Source of the DNA: Aeromicrobium marinum DSM 15272
GTDB lineage: Bacteria; Actinomycetota; Actinomycetes; Propionibacteriales; Nocardioidaceae
Assembly: GCF_000160775.2 (NCBI RefSeq)
Contig: NZ_CM001024.1
Location: forward strand, 1,414,113-1,478,112
Length of the DNA stretch: 64,000 bases
Direction: 5' to 3'
Shown: piece after piece, positions 8,308-16,394 of the stretch
Numbering within the stretch: the first letter of the stretch is position 1
Layout: each line of letters starts with the position of its first letter
Position numbers and translations under genes: made by a program
The notes under the pieces: generated by a model
What the model was told of the DNA's origin: nothing
What the model saw: only the letters and a program-made list of their open reading frames with translations
Database searches by the model: none

Positions 8308-8808
8308 TCAGTTCTGGTGCTGATCGCCCGTGCGGGCGGTGTGCTCGGCCAGCTCGCCGTCGGCGGCGCTGGCCATGAGGGTGGCGATCTCGGCGGCGAA
8401 GTCGTCGGCGGAGTCGAACGCCTTGTAGACGCTCGCGAACCGCAGGTAGGCGACCTCGTCGAGTGCCTTGAGCGGCTCGAGGATGGCCAGACCGACCTGG
8501 TGCGCCTCGATCTCGGGGCAGCCCGAGGCCCGCAGCGTGTGCTCGACGGACTGACCGAGGCGGGCGAGGTCGTCGGTGGAGACCGGACGGCCCTTGCATG
8601 CCTTGGCGACGCCGGCGATGGCCTTGTCGCGCACGAACGGCTCGGTGGTGCCGGACCGCTTGAGGACCATGAGCTGCATCTGCTCGGTGGTGGTGAACCG
8701 CTTCTCGCACGCCGAGCAGGCCCGGCGGCGACGGATGGATCCGCCCTCGTCGGCGACCCGGCTGTCGAGCACCCGGGTGTCGGTGTGCTGGCAGAAGGGA
8801 CAGTGCAT
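8308..8808 (-). CDS. nrdR: Transcriptional repressor NrdR
   Basis: A 166-residue ATP/dATP-sensing repressor of ribonucleotide reductase genes. The N-terminal zinc ribbon is [15 protein letters not shown] ... [15 protein letters not shown] (Cys pairs near 3/6 and 31/34), followed by the ATP-cone domain ([19 protein letters not shown]). The start at 8808 is fixed by the zinc ribbon and an AGGAGG at 8815-8820; longer in-frame starts would add an unrelated tail. It is upstream of nrdJ in the same direction and has NrdR-box-like sites in its promoter, so autoregulation is likely. Confidence 0.95.
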   Translation of the reverse strand: MHCPFCQHTDTRVLDSRVADEGGSIRRRRACSACEKRFTTTEQMQLMVLKRSGTTEPFVRDKAIAGVAKACKGRPVSTDDLARLGQSVEHTLRASGCPEIEAHQVGLAILEPLKALDEVAYLRFASVYKAFDSADDFAAEIATLMASAADGELAEHTARTGDQHQN

Positions 8809-8912
8809 GGCGGACCTCCTCGAGGCGGTGGTGAGGTGGATGAAACTGTGGGAAACCTGTGCGTACCCGGTGGACGACCGCGGATTCCTGTGGAGTACCG
8901 CCGTGCACCTGT

Positions 8913-8956
8913 GCACTAGATGTGGAGAACTACATGCATGTAAGTACTACATGTAG
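8913..8956 (-). promoter_or_regulatory. Paired NrdR boxes upstream of nrdR-nrdJ
   Basis: On the minus strand ACATCTAGTG (plus 8914-8923) and ACATGTAGTA (plus 8945-8954) repeat with the same core 31 bp apart, three helical turns, the spacing typical of NrdR box pairs. A third palindrome ACATGCATGT (8932-8941) lies between them. Right half-sites match the actinobacterial consensus better than left ones. Confidence 0.6.
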
Positions 8957-9074
8957 GGGCAACCGTACGCTGCCGGTCGGCCCGGTGCAAGCACTCTGCC
9001 AGCCTGATCTGACAGTTCTGCCGGTTCGGCGCATCAGTGCAGGTCAGGGGCTGTACGTGACCCGCGACACGCAG

Positions 9075-9080
9075 CATGAT
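9075..9080 (+). promoter_or_regulatory. -10-like box before the VOC gene
   Basis: CATGAT, then six bases, then ATG at 9087. This fits the leaderless layout seen across the window. Confidence 0.3.
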
Positions 9081-9086
9081 GAGCCC

Positions 9087-9509
9087 ATGAGCATGAACCT
9101 GAACCCCTACCTGCACCTGCACGACACGGCCCGTGAGGCGCTGGAGTTCTACCGCGACGCCCTCGGCGGGTCTCTGGAGCTCCTGACGTTCGGCGACTCC
9201 GGCATGAGCGACGATCCGGCCATCGCCGACCGGATCATGCACGGTCAGCTGACCACCGACGCCGGCCTGGTGCTGATGGCCTCCGACACTCCCCCGGGCA
9301 TGCCCGATCCGACCGCCGGCACGACGGTCTCGGTGTGTCTCAGCACCACCGATCCCGCCAACGACCTGAGCGGCACCTTCGCCGCCCTGGCCGAGGGCGG
9401 CGAGGTCAAGGAACCGTTCCACGTCGCGCCGTGGGGCGACCCGTTCGGAATCCTCGACGACAAGTTCGGCATCACCTGGTTGGTCAACGGAGCCGCAGCA
9501 CAGGAGTGA
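9087..9509 (+). CDS. VOC superfamily protein (PhnB/glyoxalase-like)
   Basis: A 140-residue PhnB-like member of the vicinal oxygen chelate fold. NPYLHLHDTAREALEFYRDALGG is the family's N-terminal beta-alpha signature, and the second half (HVAPWGDPFGILDDKFGITW) gives the characteristic end with the metal-site region. The start at 9087 is chosen because upstream codons run into the NrdR operator. Members bind small molecules or metals; some confer drug resistance, but no substrate can be assigned. It stands alone between nrdR and a lipoprotein gene. Confidence 0.85.
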   Translation: MSMNLNPYLHLHDTAREALEFYRDALGGSLELLTFGDSGMSDDPAIADRIMHGQLTTDAGLVLMASDTPPGMPDPTAGTTVSVCLSTTDPANDLSGTFAALAEGGEVKEPFHVAPWGDPFGILDDKFGITWLVNGAAAQE

Positions 9510-9514
9510 GCGCG

Positions 9515-9557
9515 TAGGCTCGCGCCACCGCAGCATCCATCGTTCGGGGGAACCATG
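9515..9557 (+). promoter_or_regulatory. Shared promoter-leader of a lipoprotein gene (copy 1)
   Basis: TAGGCT (9515-9520) is followed by a 34-base leader ending CGTTCGGGGGAACCATG. GTTC-GGGG-GAAC can form a small hairpin that overlaps the ribosome site. The same ending and the same 34-base distance occur at 16352-16394. Confidence 0.55.
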
Positions 9558-10394
9558 AACCGCCTCTCCATCGCCGTCGCTGTCGCCTGCTTGGTCCTGA
9601 CGGCAGCCGCCTGCTCGTCGGACGACGAACCCGCCGGCGTCCCATCCTCCGGCGGGGCCGACGACCTCGCGGCGGCGAGCGGGCCCTTCGCCGAGGCGGT
9701 CGCAGAGCTGCGGGACCTACCGGAGGTCGATCCGACCAGCGTCGACCCGCCCGTGCCGCCGGCAGACGTCGATCCGACGGTGTTCCTCGCGAACAGCCAG
9801 TGGGCGCTGGACCTCGCGGTCGACGCCCACGACGAGCGGTGGTGGGACTCGCCCCCGAACGGGGACGTGCTGCCCCAGCACCTCGCAGCCGGCGTGCCGC
9901 CGGCAATGCAGAACTACATCGCCGGGTTCGAGCAGTTCGACTCCGATCTTCCGTACACGCAGGAGTTCGTCGACCACTTCGCCGCCGACACCCAACCGAC
10001 CGGGCCGATGCGGATCGTCAGCGCCCGCTGGGCGGCCGAGCCCACCGAGTTCGCCACCATGGCACGCCTCGAGACGGTCGCCGTGGTCGACCTGGGCGGG
10101 GCCGACGCAGCGCGTCCCGTGGTGATCGTGCGGAGCGCGGCGATCGGCACCACCGAGCTGTTCGGTGGTCTCGGCTCCTACTCGTGGGGATTCACAACCG
10201 ACGTCTACGGCCACGACCCCTGCGTCCTGGCGCGGGACGGCGTCATCACCCCGGCCGAGGACCCCGATGGCGACGTCACCCTCGTCACCGCGCTGATCGA
10301 GCGCCTCACGTCCACCGAGGAGCTGGAGCCGCGCGAGGTCGACAACCGCCCGCTGGAGGAGTCGGTGGCCGAGGCCTGCGGGAGTTCGTCCTGA
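9555..10394 (+). CDS. Predicted secreted lipoprotein
   Basis: A 279-residue protein with a lipoprotein signal: a short basic start, a hydrophobic core and lipobox LTAAAC with Cys20, followed by an Asp/Ser/Gly-rich linker. The mature part is acidic with no recognised domain. It would be lipidated by Lgt and cleaved by LspA, both encoded in this window. The gene has the same leader as the lipoprotein gene at 16392. Function unknown. Confidence 0.8.
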   Translation: MNRLSIAVAVACLVLTAAACSSDDEPAGVPSSGGADDLAAASGPFAEAVAELRDLPEVDPTSVDPPVPPADVDPTVFLANSQWALDLAVDAHDERWWDSPPNGDVLPQHLAAGVPPAMQNYIAGFEQFDSDLPYTQEFVDHFAADTQPTGPMRIVSARWAAEPTEFATMARLETVAVVDLGGADAARPVVIVRSAAIGTTELFGGLGSYSWGFTTDVYGHDPCVLARDGVITPAEDPDGDVTLVTALIERLTSTEELEPREVDNRPLEESVAEACGSSS

Positions 10395-10476
10395 GCCTGC
10401 TGCCCTGCCCCCTGAGGCTGGTACATCTTCGGCACGATCTCGCGCTTCGCTGATTTGCGTCGTCCGAAGTGGGTAG

Positions 10477-10482
10477 TACGTT
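10477..10482 (+). promoter_or_regulatory. -10 box of dps (leaderless)
   Basis: TACGTT followed by six bases and the dps ATG at 10489. No ribosome site is visible. Confidence 0.45.
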
Positions 10483-10488
10483 CGAACT

Positions 10489-11058
10489 ATGACTACTTCT
10501 CCCCGTTTCACCGTTCCCGGTCTCAGCCAGGCTGAGGGCGAGAAGGTCGCGGGCATCCTGCAGGAGCGCCTGCACGCCCTCAACGACCTGGCTCTCACCC
10601 TCAAGCACGTCCACTGGAATGTCGTGGGTCCCCACTTCATCGCCGTGCACGAGATGATCGACCCGCAGGTCGAGGAGGTGCGCGGTTTCGTCGACGAGAC
10701 GGCCGAGCGCATCGCCACCCTCGGGTCTCCCCCGCTGGGCACCCCCGGTTCCATCGTGGCCGGCCGCAGCTGGGACGACTACTCGATCGCCCGCGGCACC
10801 ACCAATGAACACCTCGGCGCCCTCGAGATGGTCTACACCCAGCTCATCGGGGACCACCGCAAGGCGCAGGCGGCCACCGCCGACCTCGACCCGATCACCG
10901 AGGACCTGCTCATCGCGCAGATCAGCAGCCTCGAGCTGTTCCAGTGGTTCATCCGCGCCCACCTCGAGAGCACCACCGGTGGCCTGTCCACCGACGGTGC
11001 CGAGAGCGAGCAGGCTGCCGCCGACGCCGCGGGTGAAGCGGCCGACGTCACCGACTGA
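10489..11058 (+). CDS. dps: Dps family DNA-protection ferritin
   Basis: A 189-residue four-helix Dps protein. It oxidises Fe(II) with peroxide, stores iron in a dodecamer and protects DNA in stress. The ferroxidase signature is HVHWNVVGPHFIAVHEMID ... VRGFVDETAER. The C-terminal tail after about residue 165 is Ala/Glu/Asp-rich and acidic rather than Lys-rich, so DNA binding through that tail is unlikely. A strong terminator follows directly at 11073. Confidence 0.93.
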   Translation: MTTSPRFTVPGLSQAEGEKVAGILQERLHALNDLALTLKHVHWNVVGPHFIAVHEMIDPQVEEVRGFVDETAERIATLGSPPLGTPGSIVAGRSWDDYSIARGTTNEHLGALEMVYTQLIGDHRKAQAATADLDPITEDLLIAQISSLELFQWFIRAHLESTTGGLSTDGAESEQAAADAAGEAADVTD

Positions 11059-11072
11059 CCCACCTCATGCTC

Positions 11073-11108
11073 GGAAGCCCGCCCCCTCACGCAGGGTGGC
11101 GGGCTTCC
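11073..11108. terminator. Terminator between dps and the lipase gene
   Basis: An 11-bp stem, GGAAGCCCGCC at 11073-11083 paired with 11098-11108, lies between convergent genes and can serve both. Confidence 0.85.
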
Positions 11109-11121
11109 GTACGTGGAGGCA

Positions 11122-12126
11122 CTACCGGGCGTAGTCGCGCAGCTCGGGCTCGGCCGGGACGGTCTCTGCGCCGATCGTGTTCTTCGCCGTGACCCCCAGC
11201 GCCGACACGACGTCGAGGCCGAAGGTGAGCAGGTTGACCGACGGCATGGTCGGCCGCAAGCAGGTCGCCCGCGACACCCGGTCGAGCTGCGCGGGACCCG
11301 GGTTCGTCAACGCGTCGATGCCGATCAGCCAGGCCGCGTTGTCGTAGGCCATGCCGAAGTGCTCCACGATCTGCAGGGGGCACAGGTCCTGCACCATCGT
11401 GTTCGTCACGTTCGGCGCCGGCTCCAGGAACGACGGCGTCGGCGGGGCGACGATCTCGTCGTAGCGGGTGCCGATGACCGTGTAGTCGATGCCCGGAAAC
11501 GTCTCGGGGCCGTCGTTGAGCGCGGCGAGGAAGTTCGACCCGGCACTCTGCTGCCAGTTCGCCGCCGAGCAGCCGCCCTGGATCAGGCACAGGCCCACCC
11601 CGGACGTCGAGCCGTGGTTGGAGCTCGACAGGCCGACGTAGTCGTCGACCATCGCGCGGGTGTCGGGCCAGTACTTCAGCGCCCACCGGCCCACCATGCC
11701 GCCCTGGCTGTGGCCGACAATGCTGATCGGCCGGCCGGCGCGGGCGCGCATCGTGCGGATCGCGTGCACCACGTACTCGGCCGACACCTGGATGTCGCCG
11801 GTGGCGCCGTTCGGCGAGTCCAGCAGGCAGTAGGCGCGCCCGGCGGACTTCATGGCCTTGGCCCAGTTCCACGACCAGTTGGCCTTCGACGTCGAGGTGG
11901 TGCCGTGCAGGAACAGCACGGGAGCCTGCGATCCGGCAGCGAGGTTGCCGTGACAGCTCATCGCCGCGGCGGCCGTCGCCGCGGGCACGGTGAGCGGCGG
12001 GGTCCCGTCGGAGGACTCCGAGCCGACGGCGGCCGTCGGTGCGGCCAGCGTCGCGGCGACCAGCAGGCCGGCTGCGGCCGCCCACCGGCGCGTGGGACGG
12101 GGGCGGATCGGGGTGCTGCGCGTCAT
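11122..12126 (-). CDS. Secreted lipase / alpha-beta hydrolase
   Basis: A 334-residue hydrolase with a signal peptide (basic start RSTPIRPRPTRRW, then an Ala/Leu-rich core ending near AVGSES). VLFLHGT is the oxyanion-loop region and GHSQGG the nucleophile elbow with the catalytic Ser, so it belongs to the lipase/esterase (CALB-like, LIP2) group. Several Cys residues in the mature part (for example LCLIQGGCS) may form disulfides, consistent with export. The start at 12126 has GGAGG five bases upstream. Its promoter side faces the repeat array at 12202-12646. Confidence 0.85.
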   Translation of the reverse strand: MTRSTPIRPRPTRRWAAAAGLLVAATLAAPTAAVGSESSDGTPPLTVPAATAAAAMSCHGNLAAGSQAPVLFLHGTTSTSKANWSWNWAKAMKSAGRAYCLLDSPNGATGDIQVSAEYVVHAIRTMRARAGRPISIVGHSQGGMVGRWALKYWPDTRAMVDDYVGLSSSNHGSTSGVGLCLIQGGCSAANWQQSAGSNFLAALNDGPETFPGIDYTVIGTRYDEIVAPPTPSFLEPAPNVTNTMVQDLCPLQIVEHFGMAYDNAAWLIGIDALTNPGPAQLDRVSRATCLRPTMPSVNLLTFGLDVVSALGVTAKNTIGAETVPAEPELRDYAR

Positions 12127-12201
12127 GAGGTCCTCCGGGTCGACGATCACCTGATCAACGACCACCCGTGACCGGGGTCACGTGAGCGGAGTCGCCCTGA
12201 C

Positions 12202-12555
12202 GTTCGCCAGCCCGAGGAACGAGGGCGTGAGCGCAGCGAGGCAAACCTTGCGTAAGTGGGTCGCCTCGGGCTCGTTCCTCGCCCTCACGGTCGCTCCGCT
12301 CCCTGGCGACCGCACGGGTTGCGTTCGCCAGTCCGCGAGGAACGAGCGGACGTGAGCGCAGCGAGGCGAACCCCAGGTGAGTGGGTCGCCTCGGGCTCGT
12401 TCCTCGCCCTCACGGTCGCTCCGCTCCCTGGCGACCGCGATGCATCCGTTCGCCAGTCCGCGAGGAACGAGCGGACGTGAGCGCAGCGAGGCGAACCTCG
12501 CGTGAGTGGGTCGCCTCGGGCTCCGCCGTCACGGTCGCTGCGCTCCCTGGCGACC
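12202..12555. repeat. Array of alternating palindromic elements P and Q (125-bp period)
   Basis: P elements (12202-12246 degenerate, 12323-12371, 12448-12496) run from GTTCGCC to GGCGAAC. Q elements (12259-12311, 12384-12436, 12509-12555) run from GGTCGCC to GGCGACC. Successive P or Q copies are 125 bp apart. All are imperfect palindromes containing GAGGAACGAGC-type cores. This array fills most of the 557-bp gap between the lipase and amidotransferase genes. Confidence 0.9.
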
Positions 12556-12650
12556 AAGGGTGTGGTTTCGAGGCTGCTCGTTCCTCGCCCTGGCGACCAG
12601 GGGTGTGGTTTCGAGGCTGCTCGTTCCTCGCAGCACCTCAACCACCGAGG
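12556..12650. repeat. Element B copies, one hybrid with element Q
   Basis: GTGGTTTCGAGGCTGCTCG occurs twice (from about 12562 and 12605). The first copy breaks off into the end of a Q element (CCCTGGCGACC, 12588-12598). The second continues to CACCTCAACCACC (12634-12646), the complete element B also found at 21001-21150. Confidence 0.8.
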
Positions 12651-12683
12651 CTGCGCGAGCTTGCGAGGGTGCGCGGGGAAGGG

Positions 12684-13367
12684 TCAGTGGACCGTCAGGT
12701 AGCGCAGGGCGGCGTCGACGAGTGCCGTGGCGGCCGTCCGCGAGGTGTGCTCGAACTCCTTCGCCTGACGCACCAACGCCGCCGGGTCGACGCCCGCGGC
12801 TCGGACCTTGGCCGCGGAGTCCTCGACCCAGCGGGCGTAGGTCTCCGGCGTCACCTCGGGATGGAACTGCCAGGCGATGACCCGCGCACCACGAGTCTCG
12901 TCGACGAAGCACTGCGGACCGTGCCACGTGGACCCCAGGACCCGGGCGGTCTGCGGCGGCGCGAACGTGTCGTGGTGGAACTGACCCCACGGCCCGCGCG
13001 GGCACAGCTCGTCGTCGAGGGTGTCGATGCGCTGCCAGCCCAGTTCGGGAGCGTCCATCGCCCACGACGTGCCGCCGAGGGCCCGGGCGATCAGCTGAGC
13101 TCCGTAGCAGATGCCCATCACCGGCACCCCCGCTGCGAGCGACGCGCGCACCAGCCGTGACTCGGCCACGACCGGGTGCACGTGGGCCGGATCATGGGCG
13201 GACCGCTCGGAACCGAGCAGGAGCAGCAGGTCGCCGGGCACCCACTCGGCCGGCTCGGGCAGGCCGTCGCGGTCGAGGTCGACGAGATCCGCGCCGAGGG
13301 CCCGCAACCTCGCCGTGACGTGGCCGCCCTCACGATCGGTGGCGTCGGAGACGACGTGGACCAGCAT
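12684..13367 (-). CDS. Class I glutamine amidotransferase family protein
   Basis: A 227-residue GATase1 protein: GICYGAQLIA carries the nucleophile Cys, WQFHPEV the catalytic His and Glu. It is a stand-alone GuaA-like glutaminase domain of the kind in which the ammonia acceptor is unknown; some relatives hydrolyse gamma-glutamyl compounds. The start MLVHVVSD at 13367 is chosen because GAGACT plus six bases precedes it (leaderless); a start 15 codons earlier would run into that box. Confidence 0.85.
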   Translation of the reverse strand: MLVHVVSDATDREGGHVTARLRALGADLVDLDRDGLPEPAEWVPGDLLLLLGSERSAHDPAHVHPVVAESRLVRASLAAGVPVMGICYGAQLIARALGGTSWAMDAPELGWQRIDTLDDELCPRGPWGQFHHDTFAPPQTARVLGSTWHGPQCFVDETRGARVIAWQFHPEVTPETYARWVEDSAAKVRAAGVDPAALVRQAKEFEHTSRTAATALVDAALRYLTVH

Positions 13368-13373
13368 GCGCCC

Positions 13374-13379
13374 AGTCTC
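13374..13379 (-). promoter_or_regulatory. -10-like box of the amidotransferase gene
   Basis: Minus-strand GAGACT, six bases, then ATG at 13367. Leaderless layout. Confidence 0.35.
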
Positions 13380-13462
13380 CCCGACGATCGGGCGAACCGA
13401 GCCGTCACCCAACGTTCGGCATCCGTTGCGTCACCCCGGGACGCATGCGTCGTTAACGATGT

Positions 13463-15037
13463 GTGACGCAGATCATGTTCGGCCACGGTGTGGCCTCCGG
13501 TGACCCCTTGCCCACCTCGGTCGTCCTGTGGACCCGGGTCACCCCGACGCCCGAAGCGCTCCCCGGATCAGGGGTCGGCCCCGACACCTCCGTGACGTGG
13601 CAGGTCGCCACCTCGCAGGCGTTCAGCTCGATCGTGAAGTCCGGGACCGTGACCACCGGCACCGACCGCGACCACACGGTCAAGGTGGACGCGACCGACC
13701 TCGCCCCCGGCACCACCTACTGGTACCGGTTCGTGGCCGACGGGCAGAACTCCCCCATCGGCCGCACCCGCACCGCGCCCGCCGACGAGACCGCCACCGG
13801 CAAGCTGCGGTTCGGCGTGGTGTCGTGCGCGAACTACCAGGCCGGCTTCTTCAGCGCCTACCGCCACCTGGCCGGTCAGCAGCTCGACGCCGTGATCCAC
13901 CTCGGCGACTACATCTACGAGTACGCCAACGGCGAGTACGGCCTCGGTCAGGGCAACGTCGTCGTGCGACCGCAGCAGCCCGAGCACGAGATCCTCGTGC
14001 TCGACGACTACCGGCAGCGACACGCCACCTACAAGTCCGACCCCGACCTGCAGACGCTGCACGCCTCGGCGGCCTTCATCTGCACCTGGGACGACCACGA
14101 GACCGCCAACGACGCGTTCATCGGCGGCGCCGAGAACCACGACCCGGCCACCGAGGGTGACTGGGAGGCCCGCCGTCAGGCCGCCTTCCGCGCCTACGAC
14201 GAGTGGATGCCCGTGCGCATGTCGGGCACGTCGGCCATCGGCGACGGCTACCAGCTGTACCGGCGGTTCCGGTTCGGCCAGCTCGCCGACCTGTCGATGC
14301 TGGACCTGCGCACCTACCGCTCCGCCCCTGGCGGCGCGTTCGACTTCACCCCCATCCCCGACGCGCCGAACCGCAAGATCGCCGGCGACGAGCAGCTGGG
14401 CTGGCTGGAGTCCGGGCTGGTGGAGTCCGACGCCCAGTGGAAGCTGATCGGCAACCCCGTGATGATCACGCCGGTGCTGTTCCCCCCGCTGCCCAACCAG
14501 GTGCGCGACGCCCTGGTGGACTTCGCCGGGCTGCTGCCCGTGGAGGGCCAGGCGTACAACACCGACCAGTGGGACGGCTACACCGTCGAGCGCCGCCGCG
14601 TGCTGGAGTTCCTCGCCGACCACGGCATCATCAACACCGTCTTCCTCACCGGCGACATCCACTCCGGGTGGGCGTGCGAGCTGCCGGTCAACCCGGGTCT
14701 GGCGCCGTTCTCGACCAACATCGGCACCGAACTGGTGTGCTCGTCGGTCACCAGCAACAACCTCAAGGACATCGTCGGGGCCCCGCCGCGGTCGGTGTCG
14801 GTGGGCGTGGAGACCGCGATCAAGACCGCCAACCGGCACATCAAGTACCTCGACTTCGACAGCCACGGCTACTCGGTGCTGGAGGTGACGCCGTCCAGGC
14901 TGCAGATGGACTGGTACGTCATCAGTGACCGCGCCGACCCGCAGGCCACCGCCGCCTGGTCGACGTCGTACTCCGTCGAGGCAGGGACCCAACGCGTCCA
15001 GAAAGTCTCTGCACCGACCGTGGGAGGTGCGGCATGA
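13463..15037 (+). CDS. phoD: Alkaline phosphatase D family phosphodiesterase/phosphatase, no export signal
   Basis: A 524-residue PhoD-family metallophosphatase (Fe/Ca type). The N-terminal PhoD domain begins at once (FGHGVASGDPLPTSVVLWTR), followed by metal-site motifs HLGDYIYEYA, TWDDHETANDA and FLTGDIHSGW. Family members are normally Tat-exported, but here a TAA at 13454 in the same frame and the divergent gene at 13367 leave no room for a leader, so the product starts at GTG 13463 (or ATG 13475) without a signal. The stop overlaps the next ATG by 4 bp. Confidence 0.9.
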   Translation: MTQIMFGHGVASGDPLPTSVVLWTRVTPTPEALPGSGVGPDTSVTWQVATSQAFSSIVKSGTVTTGTDRDHTVKVDATDLAPGTTYWYRFVADGQNSPIGRTRTAPADETATGKLRFGVVSCANYQAGFFSAYRHLAGQQLDAVIHLGDYIYEYANGEYGLGQGNVVVRPQQPEHEILVLDDYRQRHATYKSDPDLQTLHASAAFICTWDDHETANDAFIGGAENHDPATEGDWEARRQAAFRAYDEWMPVRMSGTSAIGDGYQLYRRFRFGQLADLSMLDLRTYRSAPGGAFDFTPIPDAPNRKIAGDEQLGWLESGLVESDAQWKLIGNPVMITPVLFPPLPNQVRDALVDFAGLLPVEGQAYNTDQWDGYTVERRRVLEFLADHGIINTVFLTGDIHSGWACELPVNPGLAPFSTNIGTELVCSSVTSNNLKDIVGAPPRSVSVGVETAIKTANRHIKYLDFDSHGYSVLEVTPSRLQMDWYVISDRADPQATAAWSTSYSVEAGTQRVQKVSAPTVGGAA

Positions 15038-16293
15038 GCGGCGTCGGCGGACTCGGGCGCAGGACCTTCATCCGCGCTGCTGCGGCAGGCGGAGGCGCGG
15101 TCGTCATCTCCGGCGCGTCGGGTGCCCCGTGGGCCAACGCGCTCCTGGGCCCGATCGGCGCGAAGAAGCGCGTGTACGTGCTCGTCATCGACGGCGCGCG
15201 CCCTGACGAGATCGGTTTCGGCGGCTACATGCCGCGCCTGCAGGAGCTGAAGACGAGCGGCCGCTGGTTCCCCAACGCCCGCGCGCTGCCGATCCTGGAG
15301 ACCATCCCCAACCACACGATGATGATGACCGGCGTGCGGCCCGACCGCACCGGCGTGCCGGCCAACGAGATCTACGACCCGGCCCTCGGCGAGGTGCGGG
15401 AGATGAACCGTCCCGAGGACCTGGTCTTCCCGACGGTCATCGAGCGGCTCAACCAGGCCGGCAAGAAGACCGGCACGGTGCTCAGCAAGGACTACCTGTT
15501 CGAGATCTTCGGCACCCGGGCCACCTACCGGTGGGAGCCGTTCCCGCTGCTGCCGATCACCAACCACGCGCTCGACGTCTTCACGATGAGCGCGCTGCGC
15601 ACGATGGTGCTGACCGCGGATCCCGACATGGTGTTCTGCAACCTCGGCGACATCGACCGGCTCGGTCACGCCGACCTCACCGGCACCTCCCTGCAGCTGA
15701 CCCGCAAGCTGGCGCTGGCCTCCACCGACGCGCAGATCTGGTCGTTCGTGAACTGGCTGAAGCTGCTGGGCCGGTGGAAGGACACGACGCTGGTCGTGCT
15801 GGCCGACCACTCGATGGACTGGAGCGACCTGAACAAGGTCGTCACCCTCAACGGCGCCTTCAAGGGCAACCCTTTGCTGGACGGACAGTTCGCGTTCGCC
15901 GACAACGGCGGCGCCGACCTGCTGACCTACATCGGGCCGGCGTCGGGCAAGGCCGCGTCGATGACCGAGGCCAGGCGGGTCGCGCTCGAGACCACCGGCG
16001 TGCTGTCGGTGCACCTGCCCGAGGAGCTGCGGCTGGGCCCGAACGTGGGCGACCTGGTCGTGTTCTGCAAGGCCGGCTGGCGCTTCTCCGACCCGAGCCT
16101 GATCGACAACCCGATCCCCGGCAACCACGGCCACCCGGCCACGTCGCCGATCCCGTTCTTCATCGCCGGCGGCAAGATCTCGCCCGCGGTGCTGAGCGCT
16201 CCGGCCACGACGATGGACGTCGCCCCGACCGTCGGTCAGGTCTTCGGCCTCGGTGCGCCTCCCGGCGGGTACGACGGCGTCAGCCGCCTCTGA
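15034..16293 (+). CDS. Tat-exported type I phosphodiesterase / nucleotide pyrophosphatase-like protein
   Basis: A 419-residue alkaline-phosphatase-superfamily enzyme. The N-terminus GRRTFIRAAAAGGGAVVISG is a twin-arginine signal. Metal and nucleophile motifs are VLVIDGARPDE (Asp), ETIPNHTMMMTG (Thr nucleophile region), GDIDRLGH, LADHSMDW and GNHGHP. It is coupled to phoD (ATGA), so the two likely release phosphate or nucleotides from phosphodiesters. Its Tat signal contrasts with the signal-less partner. Confidence 0.85.
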   Translation: MSGVGGLGRRTFIRAAAAGGGAVVISGASGAPWANALLGPIGAKKRVYVLVIDGARPDEIGFGGYMPRLQELKTSGRWFPNARALPILETIPNHTMMMTGVRPDRTGVPANEIYDPALGEVREMNRPEDLVFPTVIERLNQAGKKTGTVLSKDYLFEIFGTRATYRWEPFPLLPITNHALDVFTMSALRTMVLTADPDMVFCNLGDIDRLGHADLTGTSLQLTRKLALASTDAQIWSFVNWLKLLGRWKDTTLVVLADHSMDWSDLNKVVTLNGAFKGNPLLDGQFAFADNGGADLLTYIGPASGKAASMTEARRVALETTGVLSVHLPEELRLGPNVGDLVVFCKAGWRFSDPSLIDNPIPGNHGHPATSPIPFFIAGGKISPAVLSAPATTMDVAPTVGQVFGLGAPPGGYDGVSRL

Positions 16294-16351
16294 GGCACTG
16301 CCCTCGTCCACAGGCGGTGGTCGGGGGCTGACAGGACGGCCCCGGCACCGC

Positions 16352-16394
16352 TATGTTCGCGGGCAACAGCCAGCGGGCGTTCGGGGGAACCATG
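16352..16394 (+). promoter_or_regulatory. Shared promoter-leader of a lipoprotein gene (copy 2)
   Basis: TATGTT (16352-16357), a 34-base leader and CGTTCGGGGGAACCATG, the same end and length as at 9515-9557. Confidence 0.55.

Noticed and set aside
8809-9086. Cobalamin riboswitch for nrdR-nrdJ
   Set aside because: I could not find the conserved B12-box core, and the space is short; NrdR boxes explain the region better.
12256-13160. Frames in both directions through the P/Q repeat array
   Set aside because: They consist of translated palindromic repeats and run into the amidotransferase gene; no start signal.
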